Positions 29,903 to 41,851 are shown, counted from the stretch's first letter. The stretch: 64,000 bases of DNA from Auanema rhodensis (GCA_964057225.1 OZ059899.1:6014001-6078000); one strand, 5' to 3'. The notes: generated from the sequence alone by a model not told the origin. A program made the numbers and translations.

Positions 29903-32043
29903 ATGATTTCAAAAAACTTGTTGTTTGCACTACTAAGTTTTGGTATTTTGGGATTTTATATTGATATGCAAATGATGATTTATGGAGCATTACCATCATC
30001 ATTGGATTATTTATATAATAATACTCTTATTAATCATTATGGTATATATTCTGATGAAAATGGGTTTGTTTATAATAATTATAATAATATATTTAAAATA
30101 TAAAATTATTAGATTATCTATTATATCTTCTATAATGAGTATTTTAACTAAACTTGGAATTGTTTTTTCAATTATCTATGTTACACCTTTATTAGATTCT
30201 AAGGGACGTAAGTTTATATCTATTCATATACGGTAATTATTTATTAAAATTTAAAATTTAATTTAAAAAAATAATATTTAGTACTGCGTTAGGTACTGTT
30301 GTAGCTATCTGCCAAATTCTTTCAGCACTATTAACTTCAGCTGAATTCTTTTTTATTGCTCAAGTATATTATGAATATTACTAATAATTTTATTTTATTT
30401 TTAAAAAATTTAGTTTATAGTTGGAATAGCTGCAGCAATTCAAATGAATATGAATCAGTTATATCTAACAGAATGTGCTCCTGATAGTCATCGTGGCTTT
30501 GTATCATCAACTCTACTATTATCTACATTAAGTTCATCAATGCTTTCGTATAAATTATATTTTGAAATATAATTTATTTAATTTTTAATTTTAAGATATT
30601 TCTTATGTAATCCAAATATTCTTGGAACTGTAGATCATTGGTATCTAATATCATGTTTTACATTAATTTTGTAAGTTTTATTTTGAAATATTTAATTAAT
30701 TCTTTTATATATAAAGATGTTTAACACTATATTTCTGTACTTTTCGTTTTCCTGATTCTCCAAAATGGCTCGTAAGCCAAAAACGATATGAAGAAGCTAA
30801 ATCATCGATAAAGTTCTTTCATAGTAAAAACACGGATGTTGGTCAGTTATTTACTATATTATAATTAGTAATAAATATTATTTATAATATTAAAGATAAT
30901 GTTTTGAGTGCAATCATTCGTGAATGTTCAATGAAATCAGATTTCAAACTGACAATACGTGATATATGGAGAGATCAATCTCTTCGTGCTGTATGTTTCT
31001 TAAACATTATTTCAAAATTTATATAAAGTTTAGGCTATGTATTTAATAATTATAACTCAATTACAACATCTTCTATCAGTGTCAGGAGTTGAAATGCAAT
31101 TTTCAGTTTTAGTTAATACTCACCTAGGATTAACAGCATCACAAGTATCATTATATTCTCACATTTTTTAAAATTTTCAAGTTTTTAAGTCTTTAAACTT
31201 AAGTTTATTATCACGTATTCTTATTACACCTGTTCGCTTAATTGGGACAACATGCTTAGATAAACTTGGAAGAAGGCCCACATTCATGATTTTAGCTATC
31301 CTCAGGTGTAAACTCATAAATATTATTTAATTAAATATAATTTTTAAGTATATCAAAAGTTATATTAATGACAATAGCTCATATAATATTAATAATTTCC
31401 GGTTCTTCAATAATCACTGTAGTAATAGGTAGGTAGATCCATAATTTGTAAAATAAAACAATTTATATTGCAGTTTATATGAATGAATTCTTATCAGAAC
31501 TAGTTAATGCTACAGGATTTGCTGTTATTAATGTTCTTCTTGTATCTGAGTTGATTCCACCAGTTGCAAGGGTTTCTGCAATGCAGGTTTGATCTTCAAA
31601 AACTGATACGATAATTGACTTGAACAACAACATGATTTTGTAAAATTTGATTTCAGTTGACTCTTGGTTTGGGATTTTTCCTTTCAATACCTCAAAATTG
31701 TTTTCCATTTATATATTCTATATGGCCTCCTTTTTATTTTCTTATGTTATGCATAGTTCAACCATTTTTTATAGTATATATTTATAGGTAAAATAATATT
31801 TTTTTTTTGTATTTTAAAGAAAAAAAGATAATAATTCTATTATAGAAATCTACCTGAAACAAGTAATAAAGCTGTATATGATATTGTAAATGAATTTGAA
31901 CATGAGTCAACGTTTAAGGTAATCAAAGATAAATTCCTTTGAATTTAAATTTTTTTTTTCAGAGAGATAGTCTTCAGGAAACAACTTACCTTCTATCTAA
32001 ACCTAGATGTAAATCTAATTCTGATAATAGTTCTTCTTCTTAA
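29903..32043 (+). CDS. MFS sugar-transporter-like protein, copy 2
   Basis: Paralogue of the preceding gene, in tandem. Start MISKNLLFALLSFGILGFYIDMQMMIYGALP, then LDSKGRKFISIHIR, MNQLYLTECAPDSHRGF, FPDSPKWLVSQKRYEEAKSSI, TCLDKLGRRPTFMILAIL, SELIPPVARVSAMQ, NLPETSNKAVYDIV and a Ser/Asn-rich tail ending at 32043. The same MFS signatures stand at the same places and most introns match in position, so the pair arose by tandem duplication. The E.AP.SHRG and PETS motifs are kept, but the R/K-G-R-R and QLS-like elements vary. Substrate is unknown; a hexose or related solute is a guess from the family. Confidence 0.8.
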
Positions 32044-32809
32044 ATATTCATTGTATTTATATTTTAAGTATATCTTATATGTTTTTAAATCTAGTCTATA
32101 TTTATAAATAATAATTATAATAATATTAAAAATCTTAAATTTTTAATAAATAATACAATATATTCTAAATTTTAATTTTTGATATGTAATAGGAACTACG
32201 AAGCGTTTGCAAACTTGGAAGAAACGTTAGAATTTTTGTTTCCTCTTGGATTATACAAGCTTCCTTGTTTGAAACACCTATAAGGATGCAGGTGGCAACA
32301 AATACAGAACAGGCCAAAAACTAAAGAACAAATTGACTATGCTCAAGTTTGTTCAGGAGGTTGGAAGGGTTTATTATAGTATCACTAAATAGATATTGCA
32401 GATTACTGCTCATATAATATAGTATTACATTCATTCTATTTTGCTATATATTATAATCAATATTAAAGAAAAAGAAACCAAAAGAAAAAATTTCAATACA
32501 GTTTATGATGCTATAATTTTGAAATCAGCATAACATATAATACAATTTCAATTCAAAGTCAAATGATATACCGTATGACATTGTATAAAAAAATAATTTA
32601 TATTGTATCTTTCAGTGTTCATTTCAGTTTTATAAGCTTCTGGTAATGGTCGTCTCAAGGATCTTTGACAATTTTCGTTTATTCATGATGTGCTTTTAAT
32701 TAATTTATAATTATTAATGATAATAGATTACTTGGAAATATCATTTTGTTTTTTATTTTTAATAAAAACTTTAATTGAAAATAATAAATTTAAAAATACA
32801 TTGTCATAG
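32044..32809. other. intergenic region
   Basis: 766 bases, AT-rich. A slightly less AT-rich patch (32195-32370) has no long open frame and no match I recognise. It probably holds the GPCR promoter. Confidence 0.35.
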
Positions 32810-33483
32810 ATGAATCTCGAGTTCTTACCTTGGTTTGCTGGCATCTCAAGTTTTGTGGGAATTATAATCAATACTATTTTCATTATTATAATTAATAAAT
32901 GTCCATCAACTAAAATATCTTCATATAAATATTATTTATATATTTATACAGTTATTGATTTATGTTTAAGTTTTTTTTTTATTTTTAACTTACCGGTAAA
33001 TAAAAAAAAGTTTTATAAGAGTAATAACAACAACATTCAAGGTTTTTCTTGAAAATCATACAATAATAGTTAAAATATCATATGGTCTATCGAGAAATTA
33101 CAATTATATTTGGAGTATGATTCTATTTTATGCACATTGTACATCACTATGTGCTTCTATGCTTATTTTATGCAATTGTTTCATCTATCGCTATATAGCA
33201 TTATGCTCGTAAGATTATTCATAATTAATATAATTTTATTTATTTTCAATTATTAGACATAAAACAGTTCGAATATTTAATCATCCTTTAACAATATCTA
33301 TTATAATATTATTAAATTTATTTGTTTTATTATTTTGGAGTTCAATAGTTCATAGGGGAATAGGTCCTCATCCTTTTATTGAAGAAACAATGAGAGATTA
33401 TATCATGGAAGAGTCTGGAATTGATATTGTTGGCCATTATTATATCGCAATTTCTGCTGAGGTTTGAGTTTTCTTGTTATTAT

Positions 33484-33517
<34 letters not shown>

Positions 33518-34021
33518 ATAAAATACAATTTATTTTAAAATATTTAGTTAACTCATATAGAGTCTAGTAGAATCAAATTTGTTATTGGTATTGTATCATT
33601 TTTTTCTTTGGGAGTTATTACAACAATATGTTGCACAATGGGAATTATAAATAAATTAAAACAACAAGAAGTTTTAAGTGAAAAAGTAAAAAAATATCAT
33701 AAACATATTGTAAAACTTTTACTTATACAGGTGATTGAATTAATTAATTAAATTATTTTTTTTCTTTTTTTTCAGAGTGGTTTACCATTTCTATTTTTAG
33801 AAATTCCTCTTTTAGCTTTTTATTTCTTTCTTTTTGTTTTTGATTATAAATTTCAAAAAGCTCAATTGTTATATTTAACAATAAGCTTTAACCTTCTTCC
33901 AATAGCAAATCCATTAATATCAATGATTTTTCTTAAAGATTATAGAAATTTTATTTTAAGAAAATTTGGAAGTTTGACCAACAACAGTTCAAAAGTTTCA
34001 CGAGCAGAAGAATGTACATAG
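32810..34021 (+). CDS. nematode chemoreceptor-type 7TM GPCR (Srd/Str-like)
   Basis: Start MNLEFLPWFAGISSFVGIIINTIFIIIINKCP, ending SKVSRAEECT at 34021. Exons lie near 32810-32995, 33042-33210, 33257-33463, 33549-33731 and 33777-34021. Seven hydrophobic segments can be counted. Typical features of the nematode Srd/Str/Srj superfamily are the short N-terminus with helix 1 ending in NK, YKYYLYIYTVIDLCLSFFF in helix 2, CNCFIYRYIALC at the end of helix 3 (in the DRY position), and helix 7 LLPIANPLISMIFLKDYRNFIL with the P(I)xxP and YR ending. Such receptors act in amphid neuron sensing; this is family knowledge. The last two exons are repeated downstream at 56890-57211. Confidence 0.75.
33487..33514. 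repeat. (CT)n microsatellite in GPCR intron
   Basis: Fourteen CT units read directly, inside the intron after the GHYYIAISAE exon. Confidence 0.9.
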
Positions 34022-34172
34022 AGTTCTATCCAACCTTGGGGGGGGGGCAAAACAACTGATCAAATTCTTCTTATAATAATGGTCAAAAGCAGATGATCAG
34101 TATAAATATGTCAATAAGAATAACCAAGATGATTTCAATTGAAAATATTTATTTGAAATAAGTTATTTTAAC

Positions 34173-37000
34173 TTAAAAAGTTGTATAACCTTTATGTTCT
34201 TGAGGTAAAGAATGATAAATTCTTTTATATCCTGAACATGAATTCCATTTTGTACATAAATGTCCAATTATAATTCCAAGAATGAATAATATTAATCCTT
34301 TGAATAATGAATAAAATGAGTTTGATTTTGAATAATTTTCAATATCTTCAATCATTTCATTCTAAAAAGAATTATTTTAGTTTATTATAAAATATTATAT
34401 AAACCTTAATGGATATTAATGAAGATTTCTCAGATAAAGTAATATTGTTATCAAACTGTACCATATCATGAAGCCAATAATCCAAAACTTCTCTGAAATT
34501 ATTTAAATTGTTTCAAAAGAAATTGAAAATACTTTTACTTATTATAATGATTATTCATATATGGTTTAAGACCTGTTATTACATTCACATCGATATGCAT
34601 ATAATTATTTTTTTCTCCTTGTAATGAAATCCAATCTATAAAAATAAAATTGTTGTATTTCCTTATTAGTTGCTGATATACTTGAATCTGGAACTCCTGT
34701 TTTTATAAAATTTATAAAGTATTTCACATATAACTTAGATAATACTTGTTCGTTTTCATCTTTTTCAAATGGATGTGTTCCCAATAAATAATATAAATCA
34801 TCTGTATGTTCAGCATGACGAGGATTTTCATAAGAATATAGATAAACCTAATAAGCATAAAATGAATTTAAAACTTTAAACTTTTTATACATTTCCTCCA
34901 GCCTTTCTCATACTTTGAGCAACTTTATGTGCTCCTAAAAATACAGTTTGGGATATATGGCTATGATTAAATTCTGAATAGTAATATTATTAAACGAAAA
35001 AAATATTTCATTTGACTTACTGAACTTTTCAGCTAAAAGATTTTGATCAAAATCTTTTATATATTTCTTCATTACTTCTATTGGATTATGATATGAATGA
35101 AATTTATAATTACTATATTTAGAATTTTGTATTTGCCATGGACCATCATCAGTTATTTCAAAACGAACAGAACCAATTAACAAAGGTCTTTCCTAAATAA
35201 ATTTTTTTAATTCGAAAAATTAAAAGATTTCAACATACAATTGGAGGTTTTTCATAAAAATCTAGGATATTATCAGCATCAAATAAAGGTGGAAGTAATA
35301 AAATTCTATTATTATAAAATTTTTCCACTTCTAACTCACGTTGTATTCTGTAAAATAAACAGAATAATATATACCGTATCCATTAAGCTTTCGATAGATA
35401 GAAGTTGATTACGAACAGTCCAAATATTATTAAAAAAGGTTTTCAATTATTTTTTTCCGGCATAAACAGCAAAATACAATTTTTTTCAAAAAAAATCTTG
35501 GCTCTTTTTCCATATCTATACCCCCCGTTTTAAGCCCCGCCCCTTTTGCCTTTGGGCGCATACTTTTCTACCATTCGGCTTCCCTTCCTAAAACGGGGGG
35601 GGGGTTTGGGGGGGGGTTTCCCCCCCTATGGGGGTAGTTATAATAACTATAATAAACCTTGAATATATTATAATATAAAAACTGAATCATTATTGGTTAT
35701 TGCATCTACATTTTCAACCATTTTTCGTCTAAATGTTTGCTCCAAAAGAACGGTTTCGTACCGAAGCTGATGCCTTTCAATTCTTGCAAGAGAAAGGTAT
35801 AGTCTTTCAGACTAACAAATGTGACCGATGTTAACGACAAATGAGTCTTTCTTTTGCTCGAAATAACCATAAAAGACCGTCAAGACCGGAAATTTAAAAA
35901 AAAAGGGACATTTGTGGATATTTGGATACCACCGTATCTCATATAGGTATTACATTTTAATAAAAGTATGTGCCTAACGGCAAAAGGGGCGGGGCTTAAA
36001 ACGGGGGGTATAGATATGGAAAAAGGGCCAAAATCTTTGTTGGTTTTTTGCTAAGTTTTGTAAACAAAAACATTCATTTTTTTAAATTATGAAATATACT
36101 ATACATGAAAGATGATACCTGAGTAAGTCGTATTGATTAATTTTTCTTAAACAAGATATTGCTTCATGTGTCAAAATATCTTCAGGATTTAGAGGATGAT
36201 TAGTTATTGAACACTAAATAATATAAATTTAATTTAATCATAAATTATTAGAAGAATTAAATAAAAAGTTTACATTCGCCCGATATGTGGCTTCCCAAGA
36301 AAGCTCAAGTGATCGTCTTACATCAGCAAAATATATAGCTGGTGACATTGCAATTAATTTATGAAAAAGTCTATATATCTTATATTACTATAAATTTATT
36401 TTTATATATTTATTTACCTTTTATTAGGATCAATAACTTTACTAAATGCTAATTGAAGTACTTGTTCAGCTCCAGCTGAATGACCCATGATAGTGACATC
36501 ATCAGCATTTCCACCAAAATTATGAATTTCTTTGCGAACAAACTCCAACCCAGCAATCATATCTAAATATTTTATATTTTTTTATATATATATATACATT
36601 AATACCATATGATGCTAAATTTCGTGGAACAACTTTATCTGATTCGAATGTTAATGTAGAAAATAATCCTAAACGGAAAGCTGCCACAACCAAGACAACA
36701 TCTATATTAAAAATTATCCAAATATCATGCAATTATATTATTTGTAAATATATAAATATAAATAATATAAGTTATAATATTACCGTTTCCTGGAAAATTA
36801 TCCAACATAGTTTGATCATCAAACATTACAGCTGAATCCATCATTAGATTTCCACCATGCATAAAGAATACAACTGGACAAGATTTTCTTTTCTAAATTG
36901 AATAAAAATAATTTTAAGATTAAAAAAAAAAGATTTTACTAAGCAAAAATCAGAACTAAAAATATTAAGATGAAGACAATCTTCATCAACCCACTTAGGT
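34173..37000 (-). pseudogene. type-B carboxylesterase, 5'-truncated duplicate
   Basis: Minus-strand copy of the esterase at 57364-60039, sharing the nucleophile exon (TIMGHSAGAEQVL, GxSxG), the central exons and the C-terminal membrane anchor. It stops at 37000, in the exon that carries KWVDEDCLHLNIF, so the signal peptide and the first about 75 residues are missing. The 530 bp inverted-repeat transposon sits in an intron (between the exons ending at 36119 and 35348) and does not touch coding sequence. The remaining exons keep open frames, which suggests the truncation is very recent or reflects an assembly join. Without the 5' exons it cannot make a secreted esterase. Confidence 0.85.
35500..36029. 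mobile_element. 530 bp non-autonomous inverted-repeat transposon (MITE-like)
   Basis: Both ends carry a near-perfect inverted repeat of about 50 bases (35500-35550 and 35979-36029, one mismatch close to the tip, beginning GGCYCTTTTTCCATATC). Weaker similarity continues for another 20-25 bases. The element is flanked by an 8-base direct repeat, AAAATCTT, at 35492-35499 and 36030-36037. Copy 2 of the segment has a single AAAATCTT at the matching place (near 58683-58690), i.e. the empty site. No transposase frame is present. The centre has runs of 10 and 9 G followed by C (35595-35626). An 8-base target duplication fits hAT, P or Merlin; the superfamily is not certain. Confidence 0.92.
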
Positions 37001-37344
37001 GGCATTTTTCATTTTAAGTGCATTTTCAGCTTGCTTAAGCATCTTTTCATTGAAAAAATCTTCACTTTTTAAATGAAAAAGTGTCTAAACTCATCAAAAA
37101 TTTACAGCTAATCCCATTTTTTAGATGGAGAAAATCTGTCATTTTACCACAATTTTTCATTAAGTTTGAGCATTTTTGAAAAATTAGAAAATCCCAAAAA
37201 CCCATTCTAAAGTAATCTAACAACCAGAGTGTTTTCAATAAAAAAAATTAAATCCGGAGTTTTATTTGATTCATTTTAAGGCACAAACACGCAAGAGAAG
37301 CCTGATAAAAACAAAGAAATATCAGTGATGGCAAAAACGTTGAG

Positions 37345-38194
37345 TCAAACGTATACGATATAATCAAGCTTGAAGCTCTTGCCTCCTAGCTTGACACAAC
37401 CGGAAGCTTTCTTAACATCTACATTAGGAGCAGTTGAAGCGATGAAAGACTTATGAAATTCCTGGAATAGATGAGCACGATCAAGTTGTGAGAAAGTAGT
37501 AACGAATGCTTCAATATTTTGAATGAGTTCTGAGTATTCCGACATCCGGAAGTTTCCCGAACCGTAAACGTCCTGGTGAAGCCTAAATGTATTTAATCTA
37601 TTAATATAAAGCGAAATAAAAATACCAAAACTCAACCAAAATTAAACAGAAAGTTAGAATTATAAGTCGATTATTCTTTAGGCATAAAAACTCAAACAAC
37701 TTACTTCTCTGCATTACCCCAGCAAGAGTAGCGAAGAAAGCTGCGTCGTTCGAATGGCAGACTGGAACAGTCGATCGCGAAGTCGGAGAAAAAGCGCAGC
37801 CCTTTGTGCGATTTGATGTCGATGTTCCCGCCAGTCAAGTAGAGCTCCTTTACTGCGTATACGGCTCCGAACCAGGCTTTCTCAGCAGACTGTATGATAT
37901 CCGGTGGCGTTAGAGACAGATAGTGACGGGCCTTTGCAAGAAAAGTCGTTGCCGTGTACTTCTCCATGGCTTCCTTAAAACAAAATTATTTCAAAAAAGT
38001 GTTTGTTAACTCATAGTTTTATTTTAGAAAGTTTATTAACATTTATTGAAAAAGAATTGAATAAATTATACCTTGCACTCCCATTGCTCTATGTCATCGA
38101 TCGTCACGTTCTCTTTGAATGTTTCACGCACTTCTTCGAAATCAGAATCTTCAACCCAAACTGCACGTCCGTTAACTAGGAATTTCTTCACCAT
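37345..38194 (-). CDS. possible HEPN/PaREP1-like helical protein
   Basis: Three exons: 38072-38194 (MVKKFLVNGRAVWVEDSDFE...), 37705-37973 and 37345-37582, about 209 residues. The middle exon reads as a helical bundle: TATTFLAKARHYLSLTPPDIIQSAEKAWFGAVYAVKELYLTGGNIDIKSHKGLRFF. Repeated small-residue helices (A..A...A..A..E.A....V.A.K....) followed by a conserved His resemble the HEPN/PaREP1 type. The last exon continues with SEYSELIQNIEAF and HLFQEFHKSF. I see no clear R-x4-6-H RNase motif, so no activity is claimed. Base use is more balanced (about 45% GC) than in its surroundings. It is the only host-like gene in the block between the two duplicate copies. Confidence 0.6.
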
Positions 38195-39331
38195 TTTACT
38201 GAAATAAAAAAATAATTTAGTACAGCTAATTAAGAAAAAACAGAAAAATTAATAAGTAAACAAAATTATTATGGAAGAGCAGGATATTGGCAGGTTCTCG
38301 CTTTCCTCTGCGTCTCTGCTCACAGACACGTCTCTCCTTCCACTCTAGCTCAACGCGTTTGCGTGTCGCGTCGGAGTGCGCCTAGTTCAACTGGGGCAAT
38401 TGTGTGACTGTCCTCAGTCAGAGTGAGGAAGAGAAATGAAGGTCACACAAAGAGCAAGAGAAAAAGGGCAAGGTGAAGGTGTCACAAATTGAGAGAACTG
38501 AAGGAGAAAGAGAGAGTCGTTCCATTATGCTCCTACGTATATTGAACAGACCATTGTAGTCTACTCAACTACACGTATAGTATTCCATAAGTGTAGCGGT
38601 ATGGAAACAGAGCATAAGGATGTCATACGATAAGGAAATATATAGATTTATTATTGAAATACAATGTGACTACAATACAATAACACAAGGATAAAGTAAA
38701 CTACATTTAAAAGACAAGGACTAATGTATAAGATTAACTAAGTTAGATACAAACCGTACCATGGGCTTGCAAAGGGGCGAACTCCCGAATAAGGGCATGA
38801 GGGAAGGCGGTGCCATTCCACATTCCTCTAGTCGGTTTGGCTCCTTTTTCAAAGGTTGTCGCGACCTCGCGATATTTTAAACAAAAGTTTGGGCTTATAT
38901 GTAACTGAGTTTTAGAGTTTAAATGTTTCAGATTTACAATAACTATAGTATGGTAGAGTTTTAATTAGTATAAAAACAAAAATTACAATAATTTATAAGA
39001 AGGGTTCAATATAATATAAAAGTAACGATGAATTAGAATATTATTAATTTCATAAATTAATTATCTTAATATTTCCTAATAGAGATGGTAGAATAAGGGG
39101 CTAGTAATGAATGGGAATATGTTATTATTTTGACTAATGGTCTCAAGAAGTACTCATTTCTATATTGAACCGAGATTATGATTTAATAATGTGTCTCCAT
39201 ATGTCTCCCAGAGTGAATCCTTGATTACTAATGGAGACTACTACTTAAGATGAAATTGTGGTTTATACGCCTACCAGTGTTTATCTCATCTTATTTGGGG
39301 AGGCACATGGAGCTCTGATGGTTGTCAAAAT
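38195..39331. other. non-coding flank left of the Polinton fragment
   Basis: The first part (38280-38520) is GC-richer and purine/pyrimidine-biased (AGAGAAATGAAGG, GAGCAAGAGAAAAAGG) and probably promoter for the gene at 37345-38194. The rest (38560-39331) is AT-rich with an isolated GC-richer patch at 38755-38880. No coding exon or clear terminal repeat was found; it could be decayed transposon DNA. Confidence 0.35.
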
Positions 39332-39412
39332 GTTTTTTATTGTTACAATATAAACGATTGATCAAATAAATCATTTATTATTAATACAATTGTTTACAAC
39401 AACAGTGAGAAA

Positions 39413-40518
39413 TTATACATTTAAATTTTCTGCATCTATCCATTCATTAAAGTTGTCGGGATAGCCACTCCATTTTACAAATACTTGGCGTTTACCATTT
39501 CGTGTACGCTCTTTCAAAACTTTCTCAATATAGTACTGGTTGCTTTTATTAGTAGCCAACATAAGTTCAGGCTCATAGAATATTCCCTTTATACGTTCAC
39601 CATTATAATCTACAAGTTTATACACGGTTGGGTTCCCGGCTACAATCTCATCAATTGTGAATAGTTCCATTGTATATCCAGACTCGTAACTTTTTTTAAA
39701 AGTACGCCTGTTCTTGCTTATGCGAACATTATCACCAATTTTGAATCGGTTGCGAACAGCTGGTGCATATTCTTCAACGAATATATTTGCTGTAACATCT
39801 ACGGGGCGCATTTTAATCGACCGATTATAAGATTTGTTTATTCCTTCGACCAAGTCATCTAGTATATCAATCCATCGATGATTATTCTTGTAATAGAGAT
39901 ATTTCATCATGCGCGTTTTTAAAGTTCTATTTGCTCGCTCCACCATTGCCGCCTTTTGTGGTGAACTTGTTGATCCATGCAGTATGGCAAATTTTTTGAA
40001 TAGTTTTTCACAATGACTATTATAAAACTCTGCACCGTTATCCGTTATTAGTTGGATTGGTATAAAATCCTTGAATACATTTTCAAATGTAGTAGCAACC
40101 TCTAAACCACCTTTAGTTTTTAAAGGCCTAACATATAACATGCGTGTATAAACATCAATCATGGTCAGCATGTAAGCATAGCCGTCATTTGATTTTTTAT
40201 ATTTTTGCATATCAACCAAATCTGCTTGCATTGTTAGGAATCGACTACAGCCTCTAGTTTTTTAGTCTGCATATGCAGTCTGGTTGGTTTATGACGTGTA
40301 AAAGTTTCAGAGTCTTGCAAAAAACTTTCAACTTGTGCTTTTACGATGCCATGCTTTCGCGCTTCCAATAATAAATTTTTCGCAGACGTATAAGAAGCTG
40401 GATGCTTAATGTTATAATAAATGTTCTCCAAAACATTAATTGCATAATCTAATGTAGAATCGTTTACGGCCTTTGCCATTCTGGGTTTCTCCCGCCTGAG
40501 GTGTGTAATATGATTCAC
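39413..40518 (-). pseudogene. Polinton integrase (RVE, chromodomain), frameshifted
   Basis: Second copy of the integrase at 44445-45551. The catalytic core and C-terminal chromodomain are intact in 39413-40231, but one base is missing in a T-run near 40259. That separates the N-terminal part (40234-40518), which then ends early. The D,D-E residues (MIDVYTRM, ITDNGAEFY, AAMVERANRT) remain readable in the downstream part. Confidence 0.9.
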
Positions 40519-40991
40519 CAGTGTCAGCGGGTTTTGCCTTTTTATTTATAGCTTTGGATTTGAATGTACGACGCGGAGAGGGTGAATATCGAATAACAGC
40601 CTTACGATGACATGGTGTTCTAGGTAATATATTAATAGTAGCATCCAAGTCTGTGACAGCCGATGTGGATATAGGCACGGGATCAACTGAATCCTTGTTA
40701 CTGACGGCAGGCTCTACATTTTTTGTCTTCTTGTTAGGGCTAGAGACCCCATTACTGCCAAAAATTTGGCTAATACTGAGAATCCATTGGGTTCCGTTCT
40801 TGTTTTATCCAGTACAAAATCCAAAATTTTTGTAATATTTGTATTTGGTACGGGCTCATTATTAATCACAAGTTGGTTATTTTTGTTTGTACGCACCTCT
40901 GGAAATCGTTCTTCAATTCAGCATCAAACTTGTCTATATTCAGCGTTTCATCATCAACAGGTATTAGACGATATTTATGATTGAGTTTCAT
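40436..40991 (-). pseudogene. Polinton frame upstream of integrase, deleted
   Basis: Matches the gene at 45469-46206. A 181-base deletion near 40906 and a short frame change near 40750 break it into three pieces (40436-40678, 40714-40896 and the 5' part up to 40991). The 83-base overlap with the integrase frame is the same as in the intact copy. Confidence 0.85.
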
Positions 40992-41307
40992 CTTTTAAAA
41001 CCAAAATAAGCAATTTCACATGAAACTATTGTTTTCAATTGTTTGTGTGAAATCGTTGCCAATAACGTTTTTTTTTTGTTTTAGCCTTTTCGGGTGTGCG
41101 TATCAAAGCTATTTGACGTAATAAAGAGGATATGGGCAAAAGGGTTTTATATTCCTTGTTAGTTAAGAGAAAATTATTATTTTTCACAATATTAAATACA
41201 ATTTCAACAATAATTTCAATTTGTGAAAAAGAAAATGAGGAAACAGAACAAGGGGTTTTGGCACAAGAAGATAAAAAGTTGTAATTTGACAAAATACGAC
41301 CACTCAT
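40988..41307 (-). pseudogene. Polinton small frame, frameshifted
   Basis: Matches 46203-46511. An extra T-run at 41068-41077 shifts the frame so that the last 30 residues differ from the intact copy. Confidence 0.8.
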
Positions 41308-41319
41308 TGAACATGCACA

Positions 41320-41815
41320 TTAAACACTGAATATATTTCTAGATACATAAACAATAGGGTGCTCCGCTGTTATATCTGATAGTATACGCTGTTTCTCATT
41401 TGTTAAAGGATGGTTGTCAATCAGTAAATGACTATAGGGTGTAGACATTGTATCATCATATGCTTCTAGAGCATTTTTAAAGCGGGGGCCAAATAATTGT
41501 TGCAGACAATTGCGTATTTGTAATATATCCGAATGACTTTTCATTAGTATTATATATGTACTATTAATTCGACTGGTCCTGTCGAGCTGAAATGCAGCTT
41601 GCACAAGATTAAACACTGCCAAATTCCAGTGATGTGCCCACACTGTAAAAATGTTGTTGAGTAATTCTTTAGCCGCTTTATTCGATGAGAAAAAATTCAT
41701 CAAATCATCCAGCACTAGTATGGTGTTTACTCCCTTTTGCTCTTTTATTATATCCGGATCAGGTGGTCCTCGAATAACTATTAAACGCTCATCATTTAAT
41801 GGAGCACCTGACGAT
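41320..41815 (-). pseudogene. Polinton packaging ATPase, N-terminally truncated
   Basis: The frame is open from 41815 to 41320. It keeps the Walker B segment (TILVLDDLMNFF) and the rest of the C-terminal domain to ARNIFSV-like VYVSRNIFSV. The Walker A half is missing because the main element's terminal repeat begins at 41816. Unlike the copy at 46524-47148, the stretch before Walker B (41715-41800) is in frame here. Confidence 0.85.
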
Positions 41816-41851
41816 AGTAGAGAGCCATGCCGAATTTACTAACCACGCCCC
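41816..41851 (+). repeat. left terminal inverted repeat of Polinton
   Basis: 36 bases, an exact inverted match to 54241-54276, starting AGTAGAGAGCCATG and ending in CCACGCCCC. It is much shorter than the several hundred bases usual for Polintons. Confidence 0.95.

Larger units (their letters stand above)
33700..37000. repeat. segmental duplication, copy 1 (with transposon)
   Basis: This segment (end of the GPCR plus most of the esterase) recurs in the same orientation at 56890-59653. The sequences I compared are identical except for a G-run one base shorter here (from 34039) and a 538 bp difference caused by the transposon at 35500-36029 and its target duplication. The left edge coincides with the right end of the Gypsy-like LTR in copy 2. 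The right edge (37000) is where this copy changes to unrelated DNA. Confidence 0.93.
39332..41815. mobile_element. Maverick/Polinton fragment (integrase to ATPase)
   Basis: Same order and orientation as the left half of the main element: 39332 onward matches 44364 onward (offset about 5032) with only scattered single-base differences. It carries integrase, the adjoining frame, the small frame and the ATPase. Several small indels, a 181-base deletion (near 40906) and an inserted T-run (near 41068-41077) break most frames. It stops after GACGAT (41810-41815), where the inverted repeat of the main element begins. In the main element, GACGAT continues into the ATPase gene (from 46997), so the junction lies inside a gene. 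Confidence 0.9.

Noticed and set aside
38560-39331. Possible 5' LTR or terminal repeat left of the Polinton fragment
   Set aside because: No match to the 3' LTR at 56515-56885 and no inverted partner to the Polinton terminus.
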